Source: Microbacterium lemovicicum
Lineage (GTDB): Bacteria; Actinomycetota; Actinomycetes; Actinomycetales; Microbacteriaceae
DNA: 64,000 nucleotides
Direction: 5' to 3'
NCBI RefSeq assembly: GCF_003991875.1
Contig: NZ_CP031423.1
Coordinates: 372,001 to 436,000 of the forward strand
Below are positions 36,665 through 46,092 of this stretch, piece after piece (positions within the stretch are counted from its first letter, which is position 1; each line of letters starts with the position of its first letter). The translations under genes were made by a program, and so were the position numbers. Under the pieces are notes generated by a model. That model ran no database searches. It was not told the origin of the DNA and worked only from the letters and a program-made list of their open reading frames with translations.

Positions 36665-39600
36665 TCAGGCCCGAGACGGCGCAGCGGCCGCCGCTGCCGC
36701 AGCCGTCTGGCGGCGGAGCGTGAGCCCTCGGGGCGACTCCACGAAGCCCGCGTCGCGCAGCGCCCGGCCCGACGGCGTGCCGTAGACGAACGCACCGTTC
36801 ACCTGCTCGATGGTCAGGGTGTCGAGCCGGCGCGCGCGGGCCGTGCCGGCGAGGTCGCGGGCGGCCGCGGCGAGACGCTGCTCGTCGTCGGTGAAGACGA
36901 GTGCGGACTTCCCGCCGCGCTCGAGGTACAGCGTGAGCTCGCCGTCGATGAGCACGACCAGCCCGCCCGCCTTGCGCCCGGGTCGGTGGGTGACGCCCGC
37001 CAACGCCGGCCACGAAAGTGCCGCGCCGTAGGGGTTGGCGGGGTCGGTGGCGGCCATCGTCACGGCGCGCATCGGCGCCGGGTCAGGGAGCGCGGCGAAC
37101 TCCCGGAGCCGGTCGACCGTGGTGGACGCGGCGAACTGCGCAGCGCCGAGCTTCTCGATGACATAGCCCCGGCGGCAGTGGCCGGCCTGCTCGAATCCGG
37201 CGAGCACGCGGTACGCCTGCGCGAAGCCGCCCGGCAGACCCTCCGACTGCACCGAGCCCCGCGTCACGACGCCGTAGCGGTCGAGCAGCAGGCTCGCCGA
37301 CGCGGTGGCGCGCACGGTCGGGTCGGGCTCCACCTCGGGCAGCACCGACCACCGTCCGCCGATCGCGGGCGGGCGCGGCGGGGTCGTGCCGGTGGGACGG
37401 GAGAGCGTCGTGCCGCGGTACAGCCGCGCACGCGGAGCCTTCCGGGCCACGCGATGCGTCTGCGCGCCGCCGCCGAGCAGCGTCCGGATCGGCGCGAACG
37501 TGTCGTTGGTCACGCGGCCCGCCCACGTGAGGTTCCACAGGGCCTCTACGACCGACTGCTCGTTCGCGGCATCCGTCAGCTGGCGCAGCTGCGCGGCGAA
37601 GTACGCGCCGCCCCCGGCCAGCGACTGCAGCACGCGCTCCTCCAGGGAGTCGGCGTCGATCTCATCGTCGGGCACGACGAGGGTGAGGGATGCCGCATCC
37701 GCCGGGTGCAGGGCGATCCACCCGTCACGGCCGGGGAGGGAGCCGTGGCCGGACCAGACGACCTCACCGGTGGCGGTGAGCTCGTCGAGCATGGTCGGCG
37801 AGTAGTCGGCGACGCGGGACGGGAGGATCAGCGACTCCCAGGCGCTCGCCGGGATGGGCACGCCGGCGAGCTGCTCGATGACCGCCGCCACCCCGTCGAC
37901 GCCCTCCAGGCGCCGCGTGACGTGCTGCCAGACCGGCAGGAAGCGCGCGAAGGCCTCGGGCGGCACGGGCTCGACGCTGCCGCGGATCGCGGCGAGCGAT
38001 CGCATGCGCAGCCGCCGCAGCACCTCGGCGTCGCACCACTCCTGATCGTCGGCGGAGCGCGTCGCCGACCCCGTGTGCGGCTCGGGGAGGAAGTACCCGC
38101 TCGTGACGCGGCCCTTCCCCTCGAGGCGCTGCAGGGCCTGGCGGGCGACGGCGACACCCATGCCGAAGCGCGACGCCACGGCGTCGGCCGTGAAGGGCCC
38201 GTGCGTGCGCGCGTGGCGCGCGACGAGGTCCGTGAGCGGGTCGGGCAGGGGCTCGAGGAACGCGTTCGGGATGCCGACGGGCAGCGCGACCCCGAGTGCG
38301 TCGCGCAGGCGGCCGGCGTCCTCGATGGCGGCGACGCGGTCGACGCCGGCGATCGTGACGCGGATGGCGCGTCGCGCCTCGACGAGGGCGTCGAGGTGGG
38401 CGGCCGCGGTCGCGACGTCCGCCGTACCGGGGTCGGGCCGCCGGGCCGGCTCCTCGGTCGAGCCGTCGTCGGCGGGATCGAGGGCGCGCACATCGTCGGG
38501 CGAGACGGTCGCGTCGGCGTCCCCGAGGGCCGGCGCGGAGGCGGTCGCCGCCGGGGCCGCGTGCAGCGGGGCGGCCGGGTCGCTCGGCGTGGCGCCGTCG
38601 GGTTCGAGGCGCTGCGCCACCTCGGCAGCATCGAGCGGGCCGAGCACGCGGAGGAGGTCGGCGACGCCCTCGAGGCCGCGGGCGCGGCGGTCGGGGTCGA
38701 GGCGCTGCACCTCGCGCTCGTACTGCGCGATGATGTCGGGGTCGAGCAGCTCGCGCATCTCGACCTTGCCCAGCAGCTCGCTCAGCAGCGCCGGGTCGAC
38801 CGACAGCGCCGCGGCCCGGCGCTCGGCCAGCGGCGAGTCGCCCTCGTACATGAAGGCGCCGACGTAGCCGAACAGCAGGTCGCGGGCGAAGGGCGACGGC
38901 TGAGTGGTCGTGGTCTCGATGAGCCGGATGCGGCGCTCGCCGATGCCGCGGGCGATGCGCAGGAGGGCGGGCAGGTCGTAGACGTCCTGCAGCACCTCGC
39001 GGAGCGTCTCGAGGATGATCGGGAACGTGGGATGGCGCTTGGCCACCTCCAGAAGCGCCGCCGAGCGCTGGCGCTGCTGCCACAGCGGGCTGCGGCGGTT
39101 GGGGTTCATGCGCGGCATGAGCAGCGCACGCGCCGCGCACTCGCGGAAGCGCGATGCGAACAGCGCGGAGCCGCCGACCTCGTCGGTGACGATCTGCTCG
39201 AGCTCGTCGGGATCGAAGACGAAAAGCTCCGCGCCTGGCGGCTCGGCCGTGGCATCCGGCACCCTCGCGATGATCCCGTCGTCGCTGGCCACGGCGGAGC
39301 CCTCGACCCCGAGACGCTCCCGGATCCGTGCGTTCACCGCCAGCGCCCACGGCGAATGCACCTGCATGCCGTACGGGGAATGCAGGATGATGCGCCAGTC
39401 GCCGACCTCGTCGCGACCCACCTCGACGGTCAGGTTCTTGTCGGTGGGGAGGGTGCCCGTGGCCTCCTTCTGCTCGTCGAGGTACGCCAGCAGATTGCCG
39501 ACCGCGTTCTCGTCGAGCCCCGACTCCTGCAGCCGCGCGACCGCCTTCTCGCGCGGGGCCGACAGCAGGTCGCGCGAGAACTTGCCGAGCGCCTCGCCGA

Positions 39601-41581
39601 GCTCCGCGGGACGGCCCAGTCCGTCGCCGTGCCAGAACGGCAGCTTGCCGGGCTGGCCGTAGGCGGGGAGCACGTTGACGCGGTCGTGCGTGATCTCGAC
39701 GATGCGCCAGCTCGTTGTGCCGAGTGTGAAGACGTCGTTGACGCGCGACTCGTAGACCATCTCCTCGTCGAGCTCGCCGACGCGCGCGTTCTGCGACTCG
39801 CCGGCGATGAACACGCCGAACAGGCCGCGGTCGGGAATGGTGCCGCCGCTCGTGACGGCGATGCGCTGCGCGCCGGGGCGGCCGGTGAGCGTGCCCTGAT
39901 CGCGATCCCAGACCAGACGCGGCCGCAGCTCGGCGAACTCGTCGGACGGGTAGCGGCCGGCCAGCAGATCGAGCGTCGCCTCGTAGGCGGAGCGCGGGAG
40001 GCTCCGGAACGGCGCCGAGCGCTTCACCGTCTCGTACCAGCCCTCGACGTCGATCGACCCGAGAGCGCAGGCCGCGACGGTCTGCTGGGCGAGGATGTCG
40101 AGCGGGTTCTGCGGTACCGAGATGGCCTCGATCTGCCCGGCCAGCATCCGCTCGGTGACGATCGCGGTGTGCAGCACGTCGCCGCGGTGCTTCGGGAAGA
40201 GCGCCGCCCGGCTGACCTCGCCGACCTGGTGGCCGGCGCGGCCGACCCGCTGCAGGCCGGAGGCCGCGCTCGGAGGCGACTCGACCTGGATGACGAGGTC
40301 GACGGCGCCCATGTCGATGCCGAGCTCGAGGCTGGAGGTCGCGACCACGCAGCGCAGGAGGCCGGCCTTCAGCTCCTCCTCCACGAGGGCCCGCTGCTCC
40401 TTCGAGACCGACCCGTGGTGGGCCTTGGCCAGCACGGGCTCCGCCCCGGCGCTGGAGCCCGTCTGGGCCATCATGGCTGCCGGCACGGTCGCGTCGGGCG
40501 CTTCGAGCCCGAGGCGGTCGGCGTAGATCTCGTTCAGGCGACCGGTGAGGCGCTCGGCCAGCCTGCGCGAGTTCGAGAAGACGATCGTCGAGCGGTGCGC
40601 GAGGATGCGGTCGACGATCGCCTCCTCGACGTGCGGCCAGACGGACCCCGTGACCTCGGTGTTCTCGGAGCGGATGCGGGAGTCGCCGCCGAACCAGTCG
40701 CCGTCGCCGTCGTCCGCCGTCGACGCGGGGGCGGCGGGCGGAGCGGCCTGTCCGGGTGCCGGGGGCGGGTTGAGCATGTCGTCGACGGGCACGACGACCT
40801 GCAGGTCGAACGCCTTCGTCGCCTTAGGCGCCACGATCTCGACGGGAGCGGAGCCCCCGAGGAACCGTGCCACCTCGTCGATCGGCCGCACCGTGGCGGA
40901 CAGGCCGATGCGCTGGGCGGGCGCGGTGCTCGGACCCAGCTGGGCGCGCAGGTCGTCGAGGCGCTCCAGACTCACCGCGAGATGCGCGCCCCGCTTGGTG
41001 GCCGCGACGGCGTGCACCTCGTCGATGATCACCGTGTGCACGCCCGCGAGCGTCTCGCCCGCCGCGCTGGTGAGCATGAGGTAGAGCGACTCGGGCGTCG
41101 TGATGAGGATGTCGGGTGGATCGGCCACGAGCTTGCGGCGGTCGGACGACGTGGTGTCGCCGGAGCGCACGCCCACCGTCACCTGCGGGACGGGGATGCC
41201 GAGGCGGCGGGCGGACTGCCCGATCCCCACCAGCGGTGAGCGGAGGTTGCGCTCGACGTCGACGCCGAGGGCCTTGAGCGGAGAGATGTAGAGGATGCGC
41301 GTGGCCGGCGGAGGGGGCGGCGGCTTGGGCGCACCGCGTGCGCGACGCACGGGAGCGGCGGCCGCGGCATCCGTCGTCGGCTCCTTCTCGCGGAAGACCC
41401 GGTCGATCGCCCAGAGGAACGCCGACAGCGTCTTGCCCGAGCCGGTGGGGGCGACCACGAGCGCATGCTTGCCCGAGGAGATGGCCGTCCAGGCACCTTC
41501 CTGTGCCGTCGTGGGCGCACGGAACGCGCCGCGGAACCAGTCCGCCGTCGCCGGTCCGAAACGCTCGAGCACGTCGGTCAT
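36665..41581 (-). CDS. lhr: Large ATP-dependent helicase Lhr
   Basis: A 1638-aa SF2 helicase, somewhat longer than the ~1500-aa mycobacterial Lhr. The N-terminal core has Walker A APTGSGKTLSAF, DEVHAV (motif II), GLSATVRPIDEV (motif III) and LQRVGRAGHQVG (motif VI). The large C-terminal half holds the winged-helix/beta-barrel Lhr-CTD domains. Lhr is a 3'-5' ATP-dependent translocase that unwinds DNA and RNA:DNA duplexes and is linked to damage responses. ATG 41581 is used; an in-frame upstream ATG adds 22 unconserved-looking residues. Its stop lies 15 nt before nei. Confidence 0.94.
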   Translation of the reverse strand: MTDVLERFGPATADWFRGAFRAPTTAQEGAWTAISSGKHALVVAPTGSGKTLSAFLWAIDRVFREKEPTTDAAAAAPVRRARGAPKPPPPPPATRILYISPLKALGVDVERNLRSPLVGIGQSARRLGIPVPQVTVGVRSGDTTSSDRRKLVADPPDILITTPESLYLMLTSAAGETLAGVHTVIIDEVHAVAATKRGAHLAVSLERLDDLRAQLGPSTAPAQRIGLSATVRPIDEVARFLGGSAPVEIVAPKATKAFDLQVVVPVDDMLNPPPAPGQAAPPAAPASTADDGDGDWFGGDSRIRSENTEVTGSVWPHVEEAIVDRILAHRSTIVFSNSRRLAERLTGRLNEIYADRLGLEAPDATVPAAMMAQTGSSAGAEPVLAKAHHGSVSKEQRALVEEELKAGLLRCVVATSSLELGIDMGAVDLVIQVESPPSAASGLQRVGRAGHQVGEVSRAALFPKHRGDVLHTAIVTERMLAGQIEAISVPQNPLDILAQQTVAACALGSIDVEGWYETVKRSAPFRSLPRSAYEATLDLLAGRYPSDEFAELRPRLVWDRDQGTLTGRPGAQRIAVTSGGTIPDRGLFGVFIAGESQNARVGELDEEMVYESRVNDVFTLGTTSWRIVEITHDRVNVLPAYGQPGKLPFWHGDGLGRPAELGEALGKFSRDLLSAPREKAVARLQESGLDENAVGNLLAYLDEQKEATGTLPTDKNLTVEVGRDEVGDWRIILHSPYGMQVHSPWALAVNARIRERLGVEGSAVASDDGIIARVPDATAEPPGAELFVFDPDELEQIVTDEVGGSALFASRFRECAARALLMPRMNPNRRSPLWQQRQRSAALLEVAKRHPTFPIILETLREVLQDVYDLPALLRIARGIGERRIRLIETTTTQPSPFARDLLFGYVGAFMYEGDSPLAERRAAALSVDPALLSELLGKVEMRELLDPDIIAQYEREVQRLDPDRRARGLEGVADLLRVLGPLDAAEVAQRLEPDGATPSDPAAPLHAAPAATASAPALGDADATVSPDDVRALDPADDGSTEEPARRPDPGTADVATAAAHLDALVEARRAIRVTIAGVDRVAAIEDAGRLRDALGVALPVGIPNAFLEPLPDPLTDLVARHARTHGPFTADAVASRFGMGVAVARQALQRLEGKGRVTSGYFLPEPHTGSATRSADDQEWCDAEVLRRLRMRSLAAIRGSVEPVPPEAFARFLPVWQHVTRRLEGVDGVAAVIEQLAGVPIPASAWESLILPSRVADYSPTMLDELTATGEVVWSGHGSLPGRDGWIALHPADAASLTLVVPDDEIDADSLEERVLQSLAGGGAYFAAQLRQLTDAANEQSVVEALWNLTWAGRVTNDTFAPIRTLLGGGAQTHRVARKAPRARLYRGTTLSRPTGTTPPRPPAIGGRWSVLPEVEPDPTVRATASASLLLDRYGVVTRGSVQSEGLPGGFAQAYRVLAGFEQAGHCRRGYVIEKLGAAQFAASTTVDRLREFAALPDPAPMRAVTMAATDPANPYGAALSWPALAGVTHRPGRKAGGLVVLIDGELTLYLERGGKSALVFTDDEQRLAAAARDLAGTARARRLDTLTIEQVNGAFVYGTPSGRALRDAGFVESPRGLTLRRQTAAAAAAAAPSRA

Positions 41582-41643
41582 CCCTCTATCTTGGTCGTCT
41601 CCTCCGACATCGGGGCGGTGGGAGGAGAACGCCCGTCGCGAGG

Positions 41644-43239
41644 TCACGCGGCCTGCTCCGTCAGCGAGCCGTCCGGGTCCAGGCGGAGCCGGAGGTCGAG
41701 GCCGAGGCGGGTCAGGAACACGTCGTCATGGCTGACGACGACCACGGCGCCCCGGTACGCCTCGAGCGCCTCGACGAGCCGGTCGACCGTGTCGAGGTCG
41801 AGGCTGTTCGTCGGCTCGTCGAGCACCAGCAGCTGCGGCGGCGGATCGGCCAGCAGCAGCCGGGCCAGGGCGACGCGGAACCTCTCGCCGCCGGAGAGGG
41901 TCGAGACCGTCCGGTCGACGACGTCGCCGCGCAGGAGGAACCGCGCGAGACGGTTGCGCACGTCGCCGGCGGGCACCTCGGGCGCCGCGGCGCGGACGTT
42001 CTCGAGCACGGACGCGCCGTCGTCGAGCCCGTCCATCCGCTGCGGCAGGTAGCCGACCCGGTCGGTGTGCAGCGTCGTGCCCGACGCGTTCCGCCCCGCC
42101 ACCAGATGCTCGAGCAGCGTCGTCTTGCCCGCACCGTTCGGCCCCGTCAGCGCCACCCGCTCGGGTCCCTGCACGACCCACTCCCGTGTGCCGTCGCCGA
42201 TCGCGGCGAGGCGGCGGCCCGCCGCCACATCCGGGTCGGGCAGATCGATGCGGATGCGCGCGTCGTCGCGCACCCGCCGCTCGGCCACGTCGAGAGCGCG
42301 CTGCGCCGCCGCCTCGCGGTCGGCCTTCTCGCCGCGCAGTCGGCCCGCCGACACCTGGGCGGCCCCGCGACGCGCGTTCATCACGATGCGCGGCTCCCGC
42401 TTCTCGGCGTACGCCGTGCTGCCCATCTGCCGGCGGCGGGCCAGCGTCGTCTCGGCCTCGATGCGCTCGCGCTTCTCGCGCCGCAACACCTGCCGTGCGG
42501 CCTTCTCCGCCTGTCGCGCCGCCGCCTGCTCGCCGTCCATCCACGCCCGCCACGCGCTGTACGGCCCGCCGAACACGCTCACGGTGCTCTCGTGCAGCTC
42601 GGCCGTGGCGTCCATGACGTCCAGGAGGGCGACGTCGTGGCTGACGACCACGAGCGCGCCGCGCCATCCGCCGACCATCGTCGCGAGCCGCGCCCGGGCG
42701 TCGCCGTCGAGATTGTTGGTCGGCTCGTCCAGCAGCGTGATGGGCGCGGCGCGCAGGCGGATGCCGGCCAGCGCCACGAGCACCGCCTCGCCGCCCGAGA
42801 GCGAGCCGACGGGACGGTCCAGGGCGTCGGGCGGGAGCCCGGCGTCCACGAGGGCGGACGCGGCGCGCGCCTCGACGTCCCACTGCGTGCCGATGACGTC
42901 GAAGTGTCCGGCGTCGACGTCGCCGGACTCCACGGCGCGCACGGCGCGGAGCACCTCCTCCATGCCGAGCAGCGCGGCGACGGACCGCCCGACGTCGAGG
43001 GTCAGATGCTGCGGCAGCACGGCGACGTCGCCGGACGCGACGACCGTGCCCGACGTGGGCTGCAGCTCGCCGGCGATGAGGCGCAGCAGCGTGGTCTTGC
43101 CCGAGCCGTTGCGGCCGATGAGGCCCGTCCGCCCGCCGCCGAGCGCGCCCGACACCCCGGTCAGGGCGGCGGAGCCGTCGGGCCATCGGTACGAGAGCCG
43201 GTCGAAGACGATGGAGGGGTGGTGGGAGGAATGTGACAT
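41644..43239 (-). CDS. ABC-F family ATPase
   Basis: A 531-aa soluble protein with two ABC domains and no membrane part. Domain 1: GRNGSGKTTLLRLI, LSGGEAVLVALAGI, TLLDEPTNNLDGDARARL. Domain 2: GPNGAGKTTLLEHL, LSGGERFRVALARLLL, LVLDEPTNSLDLDTVDRL. The region between them is a long charged helix pair (AARQAEKAARQVLRREKRER), the linker that in ABC-F proteins reaches into the ribosome. ABC-F proteins tune translation or protect against ribosome-targeting antibiotics; which applies is not clear. ATG 43239 follows GGAG at 5 nt. Located 62 nt upstream of lhr on the same strand. Confidence 0.92.
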   Translation of the reverse strand: MSHSSHHPSIVFDRLSYRWPDGSAALTGVSGALGGGRTGLIGRNGSGKTTLLRLIAGELQPTSGTVVASGDVAVLPQHLTLDVGRSVAALLGMEEVLRAVRAVESGDVDAGHFDVIGTQWDVEARAASALVDAGLPPDALDRPVGSLSGGEAVLVALAGIRLRAAPITLLDEPTNNLDGDARARLATMVGGWRGALVVVSHDVALLDVMDATAELHESTVSVFGGPYSAWRAWMDGEQAAARQAEKAARQVLRREKRERIEAETTLARRRQMGSTAYAEKREPRIVMNARRGAAQVSAGRLRGEKADREAAAQRALDVAERRVRDDARIRIDLPDPDVAAGRRLAAIGDGTREWVVQGPERVALTGPNGAGKTTLLEHLVAGRNASGTTLHTDRVGYLPQRMDGLDDGASVLENVRAAAPEVPAGDVRNRLARFLLRGDVVDRTVSTLSGGERFRVALARLLLADPPPQLLVLDEPTNSLDLDTVDRLVEALEAYRGAVVVVSHDDVFLTRLGLDLRLRLDPDGSLTEQAA

Positions 43240-43479
43240 GCGTGCTCCGAGTCGTGCGGGCACTGACGACATCGGGGCGGCTCACCGGCGCGGCGAAGAG
43301 CCGTGGCAGCCGGGGCGGCGGGATCGACGGTCAGCGCGGGAGGGGGCGCAGACGCGTCGGGATCGACGATCAGCGCGTGGTCACTGCGCGTTCGCGACGA
43401 TCAGGGTCACTGTCATTCCTCACACTCGGGACAGGAGCGTGGCCACGATACCCGAGGTGCGCGCCGGATTCCAGGGGCA

Positions 43480-43495
43480 GGATGCCGCGGCATCC
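43480..43495. repeat. 16-bp GGATGCCGCGGCATCC palindrome (intergenic copy)
   Basis: A perfect palindrome in the 283-bp gap between the ABC-F gene start and the esterase stop. An identical copy lies at 43871-43886 inside the esterase gene and another at 23079-23094 inside the CHAT gene. The rest of this gap (43240-43522) holds no gene I can support. Confidence 0.7.
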
Positions 43496-43522
43496 GCTCC
43501 TCGGCGACCGCCCCGCAGAGTC

Positions 43523-44182
43523 CTAGGCCTCGTCGAGGCGCTTGCGGAGGAAGACGTTGACGTCGTCGATCTCCTGGTCGGAGACGCTGTGGGTGAGGCC
43601 CGAATACACCCGGCCGCTGAGGTCGACGCGGCTCGGCAGCCACTCGGCCGTGTGGTCCACCAGCGCGAGGGGGATCACGTCGTCGGCGGTGCCTCGGCCC
43701 CAGAAGACCGGCGGACGCCGCTCGGCGAGGGCGTCGTCGCCCGGGAGGTCGCCCGGCGCCACGTAGCCGCTGAGGTTGACGACGAAGTCGATGCGCCCGG
43801 GGTCGAGCCGGAGCGCCTGCAGCGCCACCGCGGCGCCCTGCGAGAACCCGAGGAGTCCGACGCGAGAGCCGGATGCCGCGGCATCCAGCCACCGCAGTAC
43901 TCCGCGTGCGGCGGCGGTCACCCTCCCGGGGTCGCGGCCGTCGAGGCCCCCGATCGGATACCAGGAGTGCCCCGGCGACGGCCACGGCGGAGCGAGCGGC
44001 GCCCGCGGCGCGGCGACGGCGAACTCCTCCGGCAGGAGGCGCGCGAGGGCGAACAGGTCGCGCTCGTCGGCGCCGTAGCCGTGGAGCAGCACGAGCAGCG
44101 GACGCCCGGCGCGGTCGCCGGGTTCGGCGGACCAGAGCACGGCGGACGGATCCAGGGGAGCGGTGTCGGAATCGGCGGCCAT
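43523..44182 (-). CDS. Phospholipase/carboxylesterase-type alpha/beta hydrolase
   Basis: A 219-aa serine hydrolase. Oxyanion strand LLVLLHGYGADERDLF, nucleophile elbow VGLLGFSQGAAVAL, acid Asp in RGTADDVIPLALVD and His in YSGLTHSVSDQEI complete the triad. The plan matches the small phospholipase/carboxylesterase family (acyl-protein thioesterase-like). ATG 44182 is chosen: a longer in-frame ATG at 44257 would run through the promoter of the divergent NUDIX gene. Natural substrate unknown. Confidence 0.88.
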   Translation of the reverse strand: MAADSDTAPLDPSAVLWSAEPGDRAGRPLLVLLHGYGADERDLFALARLLPEEFAVAAPRAPLAPPWPSPGHSWYPIGGLDGRDPGRVTAAARGVLRWLDAAASGSRVGLLGFSQGAAVALQALRLDPGRIDFVVNLSGYVAPGDLPGDDALAERRPPVFWGRGTADDVIPLALVDHTAEWLPSRVDLSGRVYSGLTHSVSDQEIDDVNVFLRKRLDEA

Positions 44183-44241
44183 GCGCCCATCCTCCCAGCC
44201 GCCGCCGACGTCCGATCGGAGCCGTGAGGTATACAAGAGGC

Positions 44242-44904
44242 ATGCCGGTGCGCACACCCGATCCCGACCCGAACGACCGCGACGACGAGGGCGCCCGCCG
44301 TGATCCGCTCTCGGGCATGAGGGCAGGCCAGGGCCCCCGCGACCTCAACGACGGCGGCTTCGGTTCGCCCGATCGCGGCAGCGCGGCCAATCCCGGGTGG
44401 CTCAGCGAGGTGGAGCTCGCCGAGGCGCGCCGTCGCCTCCCGATGCTCTACGTCGAGGCGATCCCGGTGCGCACAGACGGCATGGGGGCCGTCACCGATG
44501 TGGGCATCCTGCTGCGCGCGACCCCGATGGGCGAGATCACCCGCACCATCGTGAGTGGGCGGGTGCGCTACGGCGAGTCGATCCGCGACGCGCTCTTCCG
44601 CCACCTCGAGAACGACCTCGGGCCCATGGCCTTCCCGCTCCTGCCGCCGCAGCCGAACCCGTTCACGGTCGCCGAGTACTTCCCGCTCCCCGGCATGACC
44701 GCCTTCCACGACGACCGCCAGCACGCGGTGTCGCTCGCGTTCGTCGTGCCGGTCACCGGCACGTGCGAGCCGCGCCAGGACGCGCTGGAGGTCACCTGGA
44801 TGTCACCGCAGGAGGCGGCATCCGACACCCTCTCCGCCGAGATGGAGGGCGGCAGGGGCACGCTCGTGCGACTGGCGCTGGCCAGCGTCGGCGCCCTGCG
44901 CTGA
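44242..44904 (+). CDS. NUDIX-like DUF4916 protein
   Basis: A 220-aa protein. Residues 1-50 are polar and disordered. From PGWLSEVELAEARRRLPMLY the sequence follows the DUF4916 pattern, and DVGILLRATPMGEITRTIVSG with RYGESIRDALFRHLENDLGP resembles a NUDIX fold. The canonical NUDIX box (GX5EX7REUXEEXGU) is degenerate: the first Glu and the REUXEE Glu pair are not both present, so hydrolase activity is doubtful. TATACA at 44230-44235 lies 6 nt before ATG 44242, giving a leaderless start, and decides against earlier in-frame starts. Confidence 0.75.
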   Translation: MPVRTPDPDPNDRDDEGARRDPLSGMRAGQGPRDLNDGGFGSPDRGSAANPGWLSEVELAEARRRLPMLYVEAIPVRTDGMGAVTDVGILLRATPMGEITRTIVSGRVRYGESIRDALFRHLENDLGPMAFPLLPPQPNPFTVAEYFPLPGMTAFHDDRQHAVSLAFVVPVTGTCEPRQDALEVTWMSPQEAASDTLSAEMEGGRGTLVRLALASVGALR

Positions 44905-44978
44905 CACGCGTCCTCCTCACTGGCTGTGTGTTGGGTGTGACCGCGGACGCGGCGCCCGCACCGGCGTAGCCTGAAGGC

Positions 44979-46088
44979 ATGAGTCCTGCCCGCCGAGCCG
45001 CCCGCCGCCGCGCGCTGACCTGGACCGCCGCCGTCGGCGTCCCGGTGCTCGTGGGCGCCGCCATCCTCGTCCCGGTCGCCGCCAGCGGCGCGACCGACCT
45101 GCCCGACAAGACGCCGGCCGAGCTGCTCGCCTTCGCCGCGGCAAGCGACGTGACCGCGCTGAGCGGCACCGTCGAGCAGTCGTCCGATCTCGGCCTGCCC
45201 GACCTCGGCTCGCTCGCCGGTTCGACCGACGACGGGGCCTCCGCGGCCGACGCCGACGATCTGCTCGAACTGGTCACCGGGTCGCACACCGCCAAGGTCT
45301 ACCTGAGCGGCGACAGCGCCCGCGTGCAGGTGCTCGACCAGCTCGGCGAGCGCAACGTCTACGTCGACGGCGCATCGGACCAGGCCTGGTTCGTCGACAG
45401 CGAGACCCGCACGGCGACGCAGCTCTCCTTCCCCGACGCGAGGCAGCACGACACGGCTCCGACCGACACGACGCTGCCCACGCCCGAGGCGATGCTCGAC
45501 CAGGCGCTGGCGAAGCTCGATGAGACCACCGACGTCACCGTCGGCGCAGACGGGCGGGTCGCCGGTCGCGACGTGTACGAGCTGGTCCTCACCCCGCGCA
45601 GCCAGGACACGCTCGTCGGGGAGCTTCGGTTCGCCATCGACGGCGAGACCGGCGTGGCCCTGAGCGCATCCGTCACCGCGCGCGGCGCCTCCGACCCCGC
45701 GTTCTCCGTAGGGTTCACGCAGGTCGACTTCTCGGCGCCCGACGCCTCCGTCTTCGCGTTCACGCCCGGAGACGACGTCCAGGTCACGCAGAAGGACATC
45801 GCCCTGCCCGACGGCGACCACGCGAAGAAGCCGGCGGATGCCACGGCCCCGACCGTCTTCGGCACGGGCTGGTCGGCGGTCGCCGAGCTTCCCTCCCGCG
45901 GCTCGGGAGCGCTGGCCGACCTCGATCCCTCGCAGAGCGCGATGCTGAACAGCGTGACGACGGCGGTCGACGGCGGGCGCGTGCTGCAGACGTCACTCCT
46001 CAGCGTCGTGCTCACCGACGACGGACGCGTGCTCGTCGGCGCCGTGCCGGCCGACCGTCTCGTCGAGGCCGCCCAGACCGGCAGCTGA
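44979..46088 (+). CDS. LolA-like/DUF2092 exported protein
   Basis: A 369-aa protein with an N-terminal signal or anchor segment (RRALTWTAAVGVPVLVGAAI, residues ~10-35). The body has repeated strands such as KTPAELLAFAAASDVTALSG, TAKVYLSGDSARVQVLDQLG and VYELVLTPRSQDTLVGELRF, matching the LolA/LolB-like half-barrel often labelled DUF2092 in actinobacteria. In diderm bacteria that fold carries lipids; in a monoderm the role is unknown. TAGCCT at 44967-44972 lies 6 nt before the ATG. It is followed 4 nt later by an ABC ATPase gene, so it may work with the exporter. Confidence 0.78.
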   Translation: MSPARRAARRRALTWTAAVGVPVLVGAAILVPVAASGATDLPDKTPAELLAFAAASDVTALSGTVEQSSDLGLPDLGSLAGSTDDGASAADADDLLELVTGSHTAKVYLSGDSARVQVLDQLGERNVYVDGASDQAWFVDSETRTATQLSFPDARQHDTAPTDTTLPTPEAMLDQALAKLDETTDVTVGADGRVAGRDVYELVLTPRSQDTLVGELRFAIDGETGVALSASVTARGASDPAFSVGFTQVDFSAPDASVFAFTPGDDVQVTQKDIALPDGDHAKKPADATAPTVFGTGWSAVAELPSRGSGALADLDPSQSAMLNSVTTAVDGGRVLQTSLLSVVLTDDGRVLVGAVPADRLVEAAQTGS

Positions 46089-46092
46089 GTCC

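Noticed and set aside
36206..41239. A 1,677-codon open frame antisense to lhr
   Set aside because: Arises from the lack of A/T-rich stop codons in 70% GC sequence; its product has no recognisable domain and is dominated by Arg, Ala and Gly, whereas the lhr frame has all helicase motifs.
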